A program made the position numbers and the translations under genes. A DNA stretch of 64,000 nucleotides, taken from contig NZ_QETA01000002.1 of NCBI RefSeq assembly GCF_003123725.1, forward strand, positions 62,001-126,000. Direction: 5' to 3'. The notes under the pieces were generated by a model. That model worked only from the letters and a program-made list of their open reading frames with translations, did not search any database and was not told the origin of the DNA. Origin of the DNA: Corticimicrobacter populi. Lineage in GTDB: Bacteria > Pseudomonadota > Gammaproteobacteria > Burkholderiales > Burkholderiaceae_B. How positions within the stretch are numbered: position 1 is the stretch's first letter; the number at the start of each line of letters is the position of its first letter. This document shows, piece after piece, positions 53,078 to 62,319 of this stretch.

Positions 53078-54004
53078 TCAGTCCAGCCGCGTGCGACGAC
53101 CGATGGCGCTGATCGGCATGCCGATGTCGCCCGAGGCAGTTTTGCGCATGGCGGCACGCCAGGCATGGCCATAGGCCACTTCGATGGTCATGTGAATGCG
53201 TCCGTCGTCGCTGCGGCGCTGTCGCTCCAGCGCCTGCAGCAGGCGGTCGCGCCAGGCCCGCGAGGCCAGACTGCGCCGCCTCTGGCTGGCCGGATTGCCG
53301 CCTAGTGCACGGATATCCTCCAGCAGTCGTTCGGGCGAGGTATACGTCAACGTCAGCGTTTCCTGGTCCATGACCGGGTCGGCAAAGCCGTTTTCGACCA
53401 GCAGGTCGCCGAAGTCGTGCATGTCGACAAAGGTAGGGGTGGTGGTACCCAGATCGGCTTCCGCTACGGCGTCCCGAAGTTCCCGGAGTGTTGCCGGACC
53501 CAGGCAGGAAAACATCACCAGCCCGTTGACCTTGAGGATGCGCTGCCATTCATTCAGCACGCGGTGTGGCTGTGGATGCCAGTGCAATGCCAGATTGGAC
53601 CAGACCATGTCCATGGATTCCGGGCCCAGTCCTGAGGCGGCCAGATCTGCCTGCATGAATTCCGGTGCCGGGCCGTGGCGGCGCAGCGTGTTGATCCAGT
53701 TCTTGATGCCGCTGGGCCGATAGCGCCGCCGTGCCTCGTCGAGCAAGGGTGCGCAATGGTCCAGACCGGTGTAGTGTACCTGGGGGTAGAGCGCACTCAG
53801 GACCGGCAGGCCGGCCCCGTCGCCGCAACCGGCGTCGAGCAGGCGAGCCGGCTGGATGCGGATACATTGCAGACGCTCGCGCATGCGCTGGGCAATTTCC
53901 AGATAGAGAAACTGGGCCTCGTCGAGCGTGCGCCGACGGGCAAACTGCCGCTGGACATCAAGGCTGTTGAGCGGCAGGTCGGGTAGTGAAGAAGACTGTG
54001 ACAT
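53078..54004 (-). CDS. SAM-dependent methyltransferase, BioC-like (malonyl-ACP O-methyltransferase)
   Basis: 308 aa class I methyltransferase. Motif I LLDAGCGDGAGLPVL, acidic end YTGLDHCAPLLDEAR, motif IV SMDMVWSNLALHWHPQPH, and post-motif KVNGLVMFSCLGPATLREL, which fits BioC, the enzyme that starts pimelate synthesis for biotin. No other bio genes are near, so the assignment rests on sequence pattern. ATG 54004 chosen. Divergent from comF with a 51-base gap. Confidence 0.75.
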   Translation of the reverse strand: MSQSSSLPDLPLNSLDVQRQFARRRTLDEAQFLYLEIAQRMRERLQCIRIQPARLLDAGCGDGAGLPVLSALYPQVHYTGLDHCAPLLDEARRRYRPSGIKNWINTLRRHGPAPEFMQADLAASGLGPESMDMVWSNLALHWHPQPHRVLNEWQRILKVNGLVMFSCLGPATLRELRDAVAEADLGTTTPTFVDMHDFGDLLVENGFADPVMDQETLTLTYTSPERLLEDIRALGGNPASQRRRSLASRAWRDRLLQALERQRRSDDGRIHMTIEVAYGHAWRAAMRKTASGDIGMPISAIGRRTRLD

Positions 54005-54055
54005 AAAGGTCGCGCAGGCGCTGCGCAAGCGGGGTCAATCGTGTGTGATGGCATT

Positions 54056-54751
54056 ATGGCCTATTTCCGCGACCTCTACCTTCGACTGCGCGATGCCTGC
54101 CCGGGGGATTGCCCATTGTGCGGCCTGTCGGCACGTGGCGGGATGCCGTGCGCACCGTGCTGGCGTGATGTCCGTCGCCAGACACCCGCCCGCCAGCGTT
54201 CGGCACAGGAAGGGCTGGTGGCGGACTTGCGGCTGGACAGTCTGTGCGTGGCATTGGACTATGCTGCGCCCTTCGATGCGCTGATGCTGCAGTTCAAGGG
54301 GAGGCGTCGTCTGGGCCTGGCAGGCCTGATGGCGATGGCGCTGGTGCGGGCTCATCGTGCTCGTCGTGGGATGGGTGATTGTGATGGCGGGGTGATAGTG
54401 GTTCCCGTCCCGTCGAGCCGAGCCTCGTTGCGACGACGAGGTTTCAACCCTGCGGGCGAAGTGGCGCGCCACTTCGCATGGCGGCAGGGGTGGCCACTTT
54501 GGCTGGGCGGGCTGGTGCGTACACGCGAACACAGCCAGCAGCATTTTGCGGATCGTCGCAGCCGGTTGCACAATACCCAGGCACTGTATCGCGCCGATGT
54601 GCAGGTGCATGACCGGGTAATTATGCTGATTGATGACGTGGTCACGACCGGCAGCACTTTGAGCAGCGCCGCACAGGCGCTTTACCAGGCGGGTGCGGCA
54701 GAGGTGCATGGCCTTGCCGTGGCGCGTACCCCGATGGCGGCATTGCCGTGA
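54056..54751 (+). CDS. ComF family phosphoribosyltransferase-like protein
   Basis: 231 aa. N-terminal zinc-type cysteines (CPLCG and CAPC), LDYAAPFDALMLQFKGRRR, RRRGFNPAGEVARHFA and the PRTase motif VIMLIDDVVTTGSTL. ComF relatives take part in DNA uptake or in handling DNA and nucleotides; the exact role in these bacteria is unclear. ATG 54056 is preferred over the GTG at 54041. trmL follows 35 bases downstream. Confidence 0.9.
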   Translation: MAYFRDLYLRLRDACPGDCPLCGLSARGGMPCAPCWRDVRRQTPARQRSAQEGLVADLRLDSLCVALDYAAPFDALMLQFKGRRRLGLAGLMAMALVRAHRARRGMGDCDGGVIVVPVPSSRASLRRRGFNPAGEVARHFAWRQGWPLWLGGLVRTREHSQQHFADRRSRLHNTQALYRADVQVHDRVIMLIDDVVTTGSTLSSAAQALYQAGAAEVHGLAVARTPMAALP

Positions 54752-54786
54752 TGTTGTTTGTTCTGACGACGCTACAATAGCGCGCC

Positions 54787-55260
54787 ATGTTCCATATCAT
54801 CCTCGTCCACCCCGAAATCCCGCCCAATACGGGTAATGCCATTCGCCTGTCGGCCAATACCGGTGCCCAGTTGCATCTGGTGCGTCCGCTGGGCTTCGAA
54901 TTGGATGATGCGCGACTGCGCCGGGCCGGGCTGGACTATCACGAGTGGGTGAACCTGCAGGTGCATGATGATCTGCCTGCGGCATTGCGTGCCACAGGGG
55001 CCGACCCATCGCGTTGTTTTGCGCTGACCACGAGTGGTGCGCGACGATCCGATCAGGCGGCTTTTATACCGGGCGATGTCTTTGTCTTCGGGCGCGAAAC
55101 GGCTGGGCTCTCGGATACAGACCTGGCACTGTTCGGTGACGGGCAGCGTATACGGTTGCCGATGCGGCCGGGTCAGCGCAGCCTGAACCTGTCCAACGCG
55201 GTCGCCGTGACGATTTTCGAGGCTTGGCGGCAGCAGGGGTTCGAGGGCGCAGTCAGTTGA
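54787..55260 (+). CDS. trmL: tRNA (cytidine(34)-2'-O)-methyltransferase TrmL
   Basis: 157-aa minimalist SPOUT methyltransferase modifying the wobble ribose of tRNA-Leu. Family blocks are [34 protein letters not shown] and [20 protein letters not shown] (the knot). A -10-like TACAAT (54773-54778) lies just upstream. Its 3' end overlaps convergent gpsA by 8 bases. Confidence 0.93.
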   Translation: MFHIILVHPEIPPNTGNAIRLSANTGAQLHLVRPLGFELDDARLRRAGLDYHEWVNLQVHDDLPAALRATGADPSRCFALTTSGARRSDQAAFIPGDVFVFGRETAGLSDTDLALFGDGQRIRLPMRPGQRSLNLSNAVAVTIFEAWRQQGFEGAVS

Positions 55261-56320
55261 GCGATTCGGTCCGGGCCTCACGGGCAAACAGTGCGGCGAC
55301 GGCATCGCGCGGTGACTCGCCGTCGAACAGTACGCGGCAGACCGCTTCGGTGATCGGCAGTTCGACGCCGGCAGCCCGGGCACGCAGCAATGCCGCGCGC
55401 GCGCAGCGCACCCCTTCGGCAGTCATGCCATCGGCGAGAATGCTGTCCAGCGATTGACCCTGACCGATGCGGATACCGACCTGACGGTTGCGTGAGAGTT
55501 CGCCGGTGGCCGTCAGGACCAGATCGCCAAGGCCGGTCAGCCCCGCAAATGTGTCGGGACGGGCACCCAGCGCCAGCCCCAGGCGGGTCATTTCGGCCAG
55601 GCCGCGGGTAATGAGTGCGGCACGGGCATTGGTGCCCAGTTCGAGTCCGTCGCCGATGCCGCTGGCGATGGCCATCACGTTCTTGAGTGCGCCACCGACT
55701 TCGACGCCGATCACGTCTTCGCTGCCATAGACACGTGCCATGCCGCCATGCAGCGCCTGGGTGGTGCGTGCGCGCAGCGTGGCGCTGCTGCTGGCCACCG
55801 TCAGGGCCACAGGCAGACCCTGTGCCACTTCCTTGGCAAAGGACGGGCCGGAAATGACGCCGCGCGGCAAGTGTGGAAGTGTAGCCAGTGCTGCGTCGGC
55901 AATTTCGTGTGGCAGCCTGCCGTGTTCGGCATCGAAGCCCTTGCAGCTCCAGACAATGCCCGGCAGTCGATCCGGATCCCAGTCGGAAAAGACCTGTGCC
56001 AGCATGGCCAGCGTGTCGGGCATGCCGGCCACCGGCACACCCAGTATCAGCAGCGAAGGGGCTGCATCGTGGGCCAGGTGGCTGAAAATGTCATCGAATG
56101 ATTGCGTGGCATCGAGCCCAGTGGGCAGTGAGATGCCGGGCAGGTAGCGCGGATTGGCATGATCCTGCCGGATGTTGCGCACGACATCGTCGCGGCGGGC
56201 ATGAATGAGGGTAGGCCAGGTGCGCGCTGCCAGACAGGCCAGCGCGGTGCCCCAACTGCCGGCACCGATGACCGCCACGCGCAAGGTGGTGCCGGTGGCG
56301 TGAGCGGTGGTGCCGGTCAT
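55253..56320 (-). CDS. gpsA: Glycerol-3-phosphate dehydrogenase [NAD(P)+] GpsA
   Basis: 355 aa. Rossmann motif [42 protein letters not shown] with the catalytic region [19 protein letters not shown], and [20 protein letters not shown]. It makes glycerol-3-phosphate for phospholipids. It lies 12 bases downstream of secB, the conserved order rhodanese-grxC-secB-gpsA. Confidence 0.95.
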   Translation of the reverse strand: MTGTTAHATGTTLRVAVIGAGSWGTALACLAARTWPTLIHARRDDVVRNIRQDHANPRYLPGISLPTGLDATQSFDDIFSHLAHDAAPSLLILGVPVAGMPDTLAMLAQVFSDWDPDRLPGIVWSCKGFDAEHGRLPHEIADAALATLPHLPRGVISGPSFAKEVAQGLPVALTVASSSATLRARTTQALHGGMARVYGSEDVIGVEVGGALKNVMAIASGIGDGLELGTNARAALITRGLAEMTRLGLALGARPDTFAGLTGLGDLVLTATGELSRNRQVGIRIGQGQSLDSILADGMTAEGVRCARAALLRARAAGVELPITEAVCRVLFDGESPRDAVAALFAREARTESLN

Positions 56321-56332
56321 GGCTGTTGGCGC

Positions 56333-56851
56333 TTACTGGCGGGTGACGCCGGGCGGCACGATGATGCCGGAGTCGTTGCCGGCGGCCTGCTGTTCCTGCT
56401 GGGCACGCTGCTGTTCGTACAGGGCCTGGAAGTTGACTTCGGCCAGGTGCAGCGGCGGCAGCGAGGTGCGGTTGATCGCGTCGGCGATGTTGGCACGCAG
56501 GTAGGGGTAGAGCATGGTCGGGCAGACGATGCCGAGCAGCGGATCGAACTGTTCCTGGGGAATGTTGGCCAGTTCGAAGATGCCGGCCTGCGTGCCTTCC
56601 ACCAGATAGACCACCTTGTCCTGGATGCGGGTGGTGACCGTGGCGGTCACGGTGGTTTCGAAGATGCTGTCGGTCAGGCGCTGACCGCCGACGCTCAGGG
56701 ACACCTCGACCTTGGGCGCTTCCTGCTCAAGGAAGACCTGCGGCGCATTGGGCATTTCCAGCGACAGATCTTTCAGGTAGACGCGCTGCATGTTGAAGGA
56801 GGGCGCGGTACCGGCGTCGGCCGGGGTGTTGTTGACTTGCTGGTCCGTCAT
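56333..56851 (-). CDS. secB: Protein-export chaperone SecB
   Basis: 172 aa. SecB motifs are FNMQRVYLKDLSLEMPNAP, KVEVSLSVGGQRL, LVEGTQAGIFELANIPQEQ and CPTMLYPYLRANIAD. It holds preproteins unfolded for SecA. ATG 56851 has AGGAG upstream; the longer frame to 56980 is not used. The C-terminal tail is Gln-rich (RAQQEQQAAGN). Confidence 0.95.
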   Translation of the reverse strand: MTDQQVNNTPADAGTAPSFNMQRVYLKDLSLEMPNAPQVFLEQEAPKVEVSLSVGGQRLTDSIFETTVTATVTTRIQDKVVYLVEGTQAGIFELANIPQEQFDPLLGIVCPTMLYPYLRANIADAINRTSLPPLHLAEVNFQALYEQQRAQQEQQAAGNDSGIIVPPGVTRQ

Positions 56852-56900
56852 GGGGACTCCTGGCTTGGGTGAATCAGTATCGGAAACAGGAACGGCTGCC

Positions 56901-57191
56901 TCAGGCAGTCGCGCCCTGCAGAAGGGATTGCAGACCGCCTGCGCGGTCGAGCGCCACCAGATCGTCGCAGCCACCCACATGGGTGTCGCCGATGTAGATC
57001 TGCGGCACGGTGCGCCGACCGGTGCGTGCCATCATGGCCTCGCGCTGGCCGGCATCCAGGTCGATCCGGATTTTTTCGATATCGGTGACGCCGCGCTGGC
57101 GCAGCAGCATTTCCGCCCGGACACAGTACGGGCAGACGGCAGTGCAGTACATGACAACGGTTTGCATGGCAGGACTCGGTACTGTGCTCAT
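56901..57191 (-). CDS. grxC: Glutaredoxin 3 (GrxC)
   Basis: 96 aa from ATG 57191, or 88 aa from ATG 57167 (MQTVVMYC), which is the usual family start. Active site CPYC (Cys20, Cys23), then TVPQIYIGDTHVGGCDDL for glutathione binding. It reduces disulfides with glutathione. ATG 57191 overlaps the rhodanese stop (ATGA), supporting coupling. Confidence 0.93.
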   Translation of the reverse strand: MSTVPSPAMQTVVMYCTAVCPYCVRAEMLLRQRGVTDIEKIRIDLDAGQREAMMARTGRRTVPQIYIGDTHVGGCDDLVALDRAGGLQSLLQGATA

Positions 57192-57598
57192 TTTTTCTTG
57201 GTGAGCGGCATGCTGGCCTGCGTCCAGGCGCGCACACCGCCATCCAGCACGAAGGTCTCATGGCCCAGGGCGCGCAGCTTGCGGGCTGCGGCCACGGCGC
57301 TGCGGCCGGTCTCGCAGACCACGATCAGCGGCTTGTCCTTGGGCAGCGACGCAGCCTTCTGCTCCAACTCGGCCAGCGGAATGTGGCGCGACTGGGCGAT
57401 ATGGCCGGCCGCGAAGGCGTCTTCGGCGCGGATGTCGACCAGCACGGCATGGCGCTGGTTGACCATTTGGGTGGCCTCGAGCGTGCCGACGGCGGCACTG
57501 CCTCCTGCCTTGCCCAGCTTGGGGAACATCAGCATGATGCCCGAGACGACGGCGACGGCCAGGATGAAAATGTTGTTGTTGCTGAGCAGGAAATCCAC
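57188..57598 (-). CDS. Membrane-anchored rhodanese-like sulfurtransferase
   Basis: 136 aa. One N-terminal membrane helix (about 9-25), then a single rhodanese domain with VLVDIRAEDAFAAGHI and the active-site Cys95 in VVCETGRSA. Known in this order before grxC-secB-gpsA in betaproteobacteria. It may move sulfur or control redox at the membrane; the specific substrate is unknown. Confidence 0.9.
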   Translation of the reverse strand: MDFLLSNNNIFILAVAVVSGIMLMFPKLGKAGGSAAVGTLEATQMVNQRHAVLVDIRAEDAFAAGHIAQSRHIPLAELEQKAASLPKDKPLIVVCETGRSAVAAARKLRALGHETFVLDGGVRAWTQASMPLTKKK

Positions 57599-57758
57599 TG
57601 TGTATTCCGGTAAAAGACTGTTGGTTTTGCGGGACGCGACAGGCTGGATTGTGATTGAATGTCAGTTCCGCAGCGAGAGCACAATCATACGATTATAAAA
57701 TGATGCTGGATAGCGCGTGCCGACACGCCCGAACAATCTCTTTTTGACCGCTGATTAC

Positions 57759-58511
57759 ATGTACAAACTCGTTCTGATGCGTCATGGCGAAAGCCAATGG
57801 AATCTTGAAAACCGCTTCACGGGCTGGTCCGATGTCGACCTGACCGACCTGGGCCGCGAGCAGGCCCGCCAGGCTGGCCTGCTGCTCAAGCAGAACGGCT
57901 ATGCCTTCGACCTGGCTTTCACTTCCGTGCTCAAGCGTGCCATCCGCACACTCTGGATCGCGCTGGATGCAATGGATTCCATGTATGTGCCGGTCGGTGT
58001 CAACTGGCGTCTCAATGAGCGTCATTACGGTGCCCTGCAGGGGCTGAACAAGGCTGAAACCGCGGCCAAGTACGGTGACGAGCAAGTGCTGGTCTGGCGT
58101 CGTGCCTATGCGATTGCGCCCGAGCCGCTGGCCGAGGATGATCCTCGTCATCCGCGTTTCGATCGCCGCTATGCACGCCTCGAACCTGCGCAAGTGCCGG
58201 CGACCGAATGTCTCAAGGATACCGTGGCGCGCGTGGTGCCGTTCTGGAATGATTCAATCGCTCCGGCCATCAAGGCGGGCCGACAGGTGCTGGTCACGGC
58301 ACACGGTAACAGCCTGCGGGCGCTGATCAAGCATCTCGACGGCATTTCCGACGACGATATCGTGCATCTCAACATCCCGACTGGCCAGCCGTTGGTCTAC
58401 GAACTGGATGGCGATCTCAAGCCGATCCGCCATTACTATCTGGGTGATGCGGCCGAGATCGAGGCGGCGATGGCCGCCGTGGCTGCGCAGGGCAAGGCCA
58501 AGCAAGGATAA
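57759..58511 (+). CDS. gpmA: 2,3-bisphosphoglycerate-dependent phosphoglycerate mutase
   Basis: 250 aa glycolytic enzyme. Phospho-His9 in [39 protein letters not shown] and the second His in [17 protein letters not shown] 57759 gives the canonical [11 protein letters not shown]; the frame to 57717 is leader. The stop is 2 bases before the EnvC-like start. Confidence 0.95.
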   Translation: MYKLVLMRHGESQWNLENRFTGWSDVDLTDLGREQARQAGLLLKQNGYAFDLAFTSVLKRAIRTLWIALDAMDSMYVPVGVNWRLNERHYGALQGLNKAETAAKYGDEQVLVWRRAYAIAPEPLAEDDPRHPRFDRRYARLEPAQVPATECLKDTVARVVPFWNDSIAPAIKAGRQVLVTAHGNSLRALIKHLDGISDDDIVHLNIPTGQPLVYELDGDLKPIRHYYLGDAAEIEAAMAAVAAQGKAKQG

Positions 58512-58513
58512 TC

Positions 58514-60073
58514 ATGCAATTGCAGGCGTGCGTGCGCGCCGTTTGCCTGGCGCTGGCGGGTGTGGTGGTCACATCTGCTGCGCTGGCGCAGGAAGGCGGA
58601 AATCTGTCACAGCGGCAGCAGGCTGCCTCGCAAGAGCGGACCGAGCTGCGTCAGCGGCTCGAAAAGCTGCAGAAGGATATCGACGGTCGCGAGCAGGATC
58701 GCCGTGCCGCAGCAGAGCAATTGCGTGCCTCTGAGCAGACGATTTCCACCGTCAGTCGTCGCCTGCATGAACTGCGCGAACAACAGGATGCAGTCCGGGC
58801 AGAACTGACTCGACTGGAAAGCGAAACCGGACAACTGACCCAGGCGCGTCAAATCGCGCAGCAGGCGCTGGCGGCCCAGTTGCGCAGCCAGTATGCCAGC
58901 CAGATGTCGCCCTGGGTGGCGGCCCTGTCGGGGGATGACCCCCAACAGATCGGACGGCATCTTGGCTACATGGAATATCTCGCCAGTGCCCGTGCCGATA
59001 ATGTGGCTGTCCTGCAGTCCACGCTCGACCGTTTGCAGGCCGTTCAGGTTGAAACCACAGGCAAGCAACAGGAATTGGTCGCTCTCGAGCAAGAGACGCT
59101 GCAGCAACAGGAAACGTTGCAGGCCCAGCGCCGCGAGCGGGCCAGCGTGGTCGCAAGGATCGAGGGCCAGTTGCAGGCACAACGCGCCGAAGCCGGACGG
59201 TTGGGGCAGGATGAGGCGCGCCTGGGGCGCGTCATTCGTGACCTGGATGCCTTGCTCAAGGAGCAGGCCGAGGCTGCTCGACGTGCCGAAGCCACACGTC
59301 GCGCCGAGGCAGCACGCCGGGCAGCAGAAGAGGCACGGCGCGCAGAGACAGCACGTCGTGCCGCCGAAGCCGAGCGCCAGGCTGAAACAGCGCGTCGTGC
59401 CCAGGCCGCCCAGGAGCAGGCGCGGGCCGAACGTGAGCGCCTGGCTCAGGAAGAGGCTCGAGGGCAGGCTGCTGCACAGGCCTCGTCGGCTGAACGCGCC
59501 GAGGCGCGCCGGCAGGCCGCGCTGGCACAGGCAGAACGGGAGCGTATCGAGCGGGAGCAGGCCCGGCAGGTTGCGCCAGCCCGCGCCGATGATGCTGCAG
59601 GCCGACAGACCGAAGTGGCGGCAGGGCAGGCTGAGCCGGAACAGCCGACGGCAGTGCCGGAGCGATCGGCGTCTTCCGCACGTTTTGCCACCCTGCGTGG
59701 GCGTCTGCCCTGGCCCGTGCGCGGGCAGGTGCAGGGACGCTTCGGCATGCCGCGTCCCGATGGGGGCGTCTGGCGTGGCGTGCTGCTGCGCGCGGCCGAA
59801 GGCACGCCCATCGCCGCAGTGGCTGCGGGCACGGTTGTCTATGCGAACTGGTTGCGTGGCTTCGGGAATCTGATTATCGTGGACCACGGTGAGCAGTATT
59901 TGAGTGTGTATGCCTACAATCAGAGCCTGCTGCGGCAGGTGGGTGACCAGGTTCGGACCGGGGATCGCATTGCCGAGGCGGGAGCCACGGGCGGTCTGGC
60001 CGATTCGGGCCTATACTTCGAAATTCGCCATCAGGGCAATCCGGTGGATCCGGTGCCATGGTTGGCGCGCTAG
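58514..60073 (+). CDS. EnvC-like murein hydrolase activator with degenerate LytM domain
   Basis: 519 aa. Signal peptide (cleavage near ALAQ-E), a long coiled coil from about 30 to 240, then an Ala/Arg/Glu-rich repetitive helix (AARRAEATRRAE-like, about 250-355), then a LytM/M23 domain (about 395-515). The M23 zinc ligands are missing: GRFGMPRPDGGVWRG lacks the HxxxD and LSVYAYN replaces the HxH, as in EnvC, which activates amidases rather than cutting murein. It is in a gpmA-envC-ctpA-moeB run, as in many betaproteobacteria. Confidence 0.88.
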   Translation: MQLQACVRAVCLALAGVVVTSAALAQEGGNLSQRQQAASQERTELRQRLEKLQKDIDGREQDRRAAAEQLRASEQTISTVSRRLHELREQQDAVRAELTRLESETGQLTQARQIAQQALAAQLRSQYASQMSPWVAALSGDDPQQIGRHLGYMEYLASARADNVAVLQSTLDRLQAVQVETTGKQQELVALEQETLQQQETLQAQRRERASVVARIEGQLQAQRAEAGRLGQDEARLGRVIRDLDALLKEQAEAARRAEATRRAEAARRAAEEARRAETARRAAEAERQAETARRAQAAQEQARAERERLAQEEARGQAAAQASSAERAEARRQAALAQAERERIEREQARQVAPARADDAAGRQTEVAAGQAEPEQPTAVPERSASSARFATLRGRLPWPVRGQVQGRFGMPRPDGGVWRGVLLRAAEGTPIAAVAAGTVVYANWLRGFGNLIIVDHGEQYLSVYAYNQSLLRQVGDQVRTGDRIAEAGATGGLADSGLYFEIRHQGNPVDPVPWLAR

Positions 60074-60121
60074 CGGCGATGTCGCGGCGGCTATCTGTGT
60101 TTGACTCATACGGGAAGGTGC

Positions 60122-61570
60122 ATGGGCACTCGTAAAGCAAAGAATTTTGGCCTGATCGCCGTTGGTGCGCTGGCAGGCGTCTTGATCAGCCTGGGCATCT
60201 CTGCCGTCGCGCAGCGTGGCGCGCCGTTGCCGCTGGATGAGTTGAGGCAGTTCTCCAGTGTGTTTGCCGCCATCAAGAACAACTACGTTGAAGATGTCGA
60301 AGACAAGGAACTGATCAAGGGCGCGATTTCCGGCATGCTGTCGGATCTCGATCCCCATTCGGCCTATCTCGATGCCGATGCCTTCAAGGAAATGCAGGAC
60401 TCGACCCAGGGCCAGTTTGGCGGTCTGGGAATCGAGGTCGGCACCGAGGACGGTTTCGTCAAGGTCATCTCGCCCATCGAGGATACGCCTGCTGCCCGTG
60501 CCGATATCCGGGCTGGCGACCTGATCGTGCGTATCGACGGCAACTCCACCAAGGGCCTGGCGCTGACCGATGCCGTCAAGCTGATGCGTGGCGAGCCCGG
60601 TACCAAGATCCGCCTGACCATCATGCGCGAGGGGCTGGCCCAGCCGCTCGAGGTGACGCTCGAACGTGCCATCATCAATGTACGCAGCGTGCGCAGCAAA
60701 CTACTGGATGACAATGTGGCCTATGTCCGCATCGCCCAGTTCCAGGAAAAAACCGGCAACGACCTGGTCCAGCATCTCAAGGGCTTCACCACGCCGCCCA
60801 GCGCGCTGATTCTCGATTTGCGCAATGATCCGGGTGGCCTGCTGGGCAGCGCCATCGGTGTTTCTTCGGCATTCCTCGACAAGGATGTGCTGGTGGTTTC
60901 CACCGACGGCCGTGCACCCGACTCTCAGTATCGCTACATGGCATCGCCGTCGGATTACGCCCGTGGCCGCAGCGATTACCTGTCGGACCTGCCTGCCTGG
61001 GCCAAGACTGTGCCGATGGTGGTGCTGGTCAATGTCGGCTCGGCTTCGGCCTCCGAGATCGTGGCCGGTGCCCTGCAGGACTACAAGCGTGCCACCGTCA
61101 TGGGCAACCGCAGCTTCGGCAAGGGGTCGGTACAGGTCATCCTGCCGATCAGCGAGGATACGGCCATCAAGCTGACCACATCGCGCTATTACACGCCGGC
61201 GGGCCGCTCCATCCAGGCGACCGGCATCGAGCCGGACATCACCGTGCCGGATACGGCCGAGGGTGACCTGTTCATCATTCGCCGTGAGGCCGATCTGCGC
61301 AAGCATCTTTCCAACCAGCAGGTCGAGGAAGAAAGCACGACGTCGGAACTTCCCTGGGATGAGTTCGAAATGCCGCAGCCGTTCGAGCTGGGCGGTGACG
61401 ATGACTTCCAACTGCGTCAGGCGCTCAATCACCTCAAGGGCAAGCCGATCGAAGACGCCAAGCCGCGTCGGCGCGCCGATGTGGCGAGCCATGAAGCCCA
61501 TGGCGAAAGCGGCAAGGTCGAACGGCTGCGCGTTACGCCTGAAGGTGTGCAGCCGCAATCCGGGCAATGA
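60122..61570 (+). CDS. S41 family carboxyl-terminal processing protease CtpA
   Basis: 482 aa with an N-terminal membrane/signal helix (8-28), PDZ domain (about 90-170, FGGLGIEVGTEDGFVKVIS), and the protease core with Ser in GSASASE (Ser309 by CtpB-type spacing) and Lys334 in SFGKGSVQVILP. It is a periplasmic protease, likely paired with the EnvC-like protein in cell-wall turnover (inference). GGAAGGTG precedes ATG 60122; the stop overlaps moeB by 4 bases. Confidence 0.92.
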   Translation: MGTRKAKNFGLIAVGALAGVLISLGISAVAQRGAPLPLDELRQFSSVFAAIKNNYVEDVEDKELIKGAISGMLSDLDPHSAYLDADAFKEMQDSTQGQFGGLGIEVGTEDGFVKVISPIEDTPAARADIRAGDLIVRIDGNSTKGLALTDAVKLMRGEPGTKIRLTIMREGLAQPLEVTLERAIINVRSVRSKLLDDNVAYVRIAQFQEKTGNDLVQHLKGFTTPPSALILDLRNDPGGLLGSAIGVSSAFLDKDVLVVSTDGRAPDSQYRYMASPSDYARGRSDYLSDLPAWAKTVPMVVLVNVGSASASEIVAGALQDYKRATVMGNRSFGKGSVQVILPISEDTAIKLTTSRYYTPAGRSIQATGIEPDITVPDTAEGDLFIIRREADLRKHLSNQQVEEESTTSELPWDEFEMPQPFELGGDDDFQLRQALNHLKGKPIEDAKPRRRADVASHEAHGESGKVERLRVTPEGVQPQSGQ

Positions 61571-62319
61571 ACGATCAGCAACTGCTGCGCTACGCCCGGC
61601 ATATCCTGCTGGACGAATTTGGCTACGAGGCGCAGGAAAAAGTCTGCGCTGCCAGCGCCCTGATCGTAGGGGCGGGCGGCCTGGGTTCGCCTGCCGCGGC
61701 CTATCTGGCTGCGTCCGGTGTGCGCCGCCTGGTGCTGGCCGATGATGATCAGGTCGAACTGAGCAACCTGCAGCGGCAGATCCTGCATACGACGGACCGA
61801 ATCGGGCACCACAAGGCCGAGTCAGGGCGCACGATGCTGCAGGCACTCAATCCCGAAATAGAAGTCGTGGCGCTGGTCGAGCGCCTGTCTGGCGATGCGC
61901 TGCTGGAGCAGGTGCGTCAGGCGGATGTCGTGCTGGACTGTACGGATAACTTTGCCACGCGGCATGCCATCAATCGTGCCTGTGTCAGCTGTCGCAAGCC
62001 CCTGGTGTCGGGCGCGGCGATCCGTTTCGATGGGCAGGTCAGCGTATTCGACATGCGGCGCGACGATGCCCCCTGCTATCACTGCCTGTTTCCGGAGGCA
62101 GAAGAGGCGGTGGAGTTGAATTGCGCCACCTCGGGTGTGTTTGCACCCCTCGTGGGCATCGTGGGCAGCCTGCAGGCTGCCGAAGCACTCAAAATATTGG
62201 CCAGCGTGGGTGATACCCTGGCCGGCCGTCTGTTGCTGCTGGATGCGTTCAGCATGCAGTGGCGGACAGTGCGGGTCGCTCGCGACCCGGCCTGTCCGGT
62301 GTGTGGGCATTACCAGTAG
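61567..62319 (+). CDS. MoeB/ThiF family E1-like adenylyltransferase
   Basis: 250 aa. ATP site VGAGGLGSPAAAYLA, acidic DDDQVELSNLQRQILH, conserved DCTDNFATRHAIN, zinc cysteines CYHC and CPVC, and Cys in ELNCATSGVFAPL. It activates the C-terminal Gly of MoaD or ThiS for sulfur transfer in molybdopterin or thiamine synthesis. No rhodanese domain is fused. Its 3' end overlaps the convergent transporter gene by 10 bases. Confidence 0.92.
   Translation: MNDQQLLRYARHILLDEFGYEAQEKVCAASALIVGAGGLGSPAAAYLAASGVRRLVLADDDQVELSNLQRQILHTTDRIGHHKAESGRTMLQALNPEIEVVALVERLSGDALLEQVRQADVVLDCTDNFATRHAINRACVSCRKPLVSGAAIRFDGQVSVFDMRRDDAPCYHCLFPEAEEAVELNCATSGVFAPLVGIVGSLQAAEALKILASVGDTLAGRLLLLDAFSMQWRTVRVARDPACPVCGHYQ

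Noticed and set aside
59240-59580. AR-rich repetitive segment as a DNA tandem repeat or CRISPR-like array
   Set aside because: The periodicity comes from Ala-Arg-Glu codons inside the EnvC-like coding frame; units are imperfect and no spacer pattern exists.
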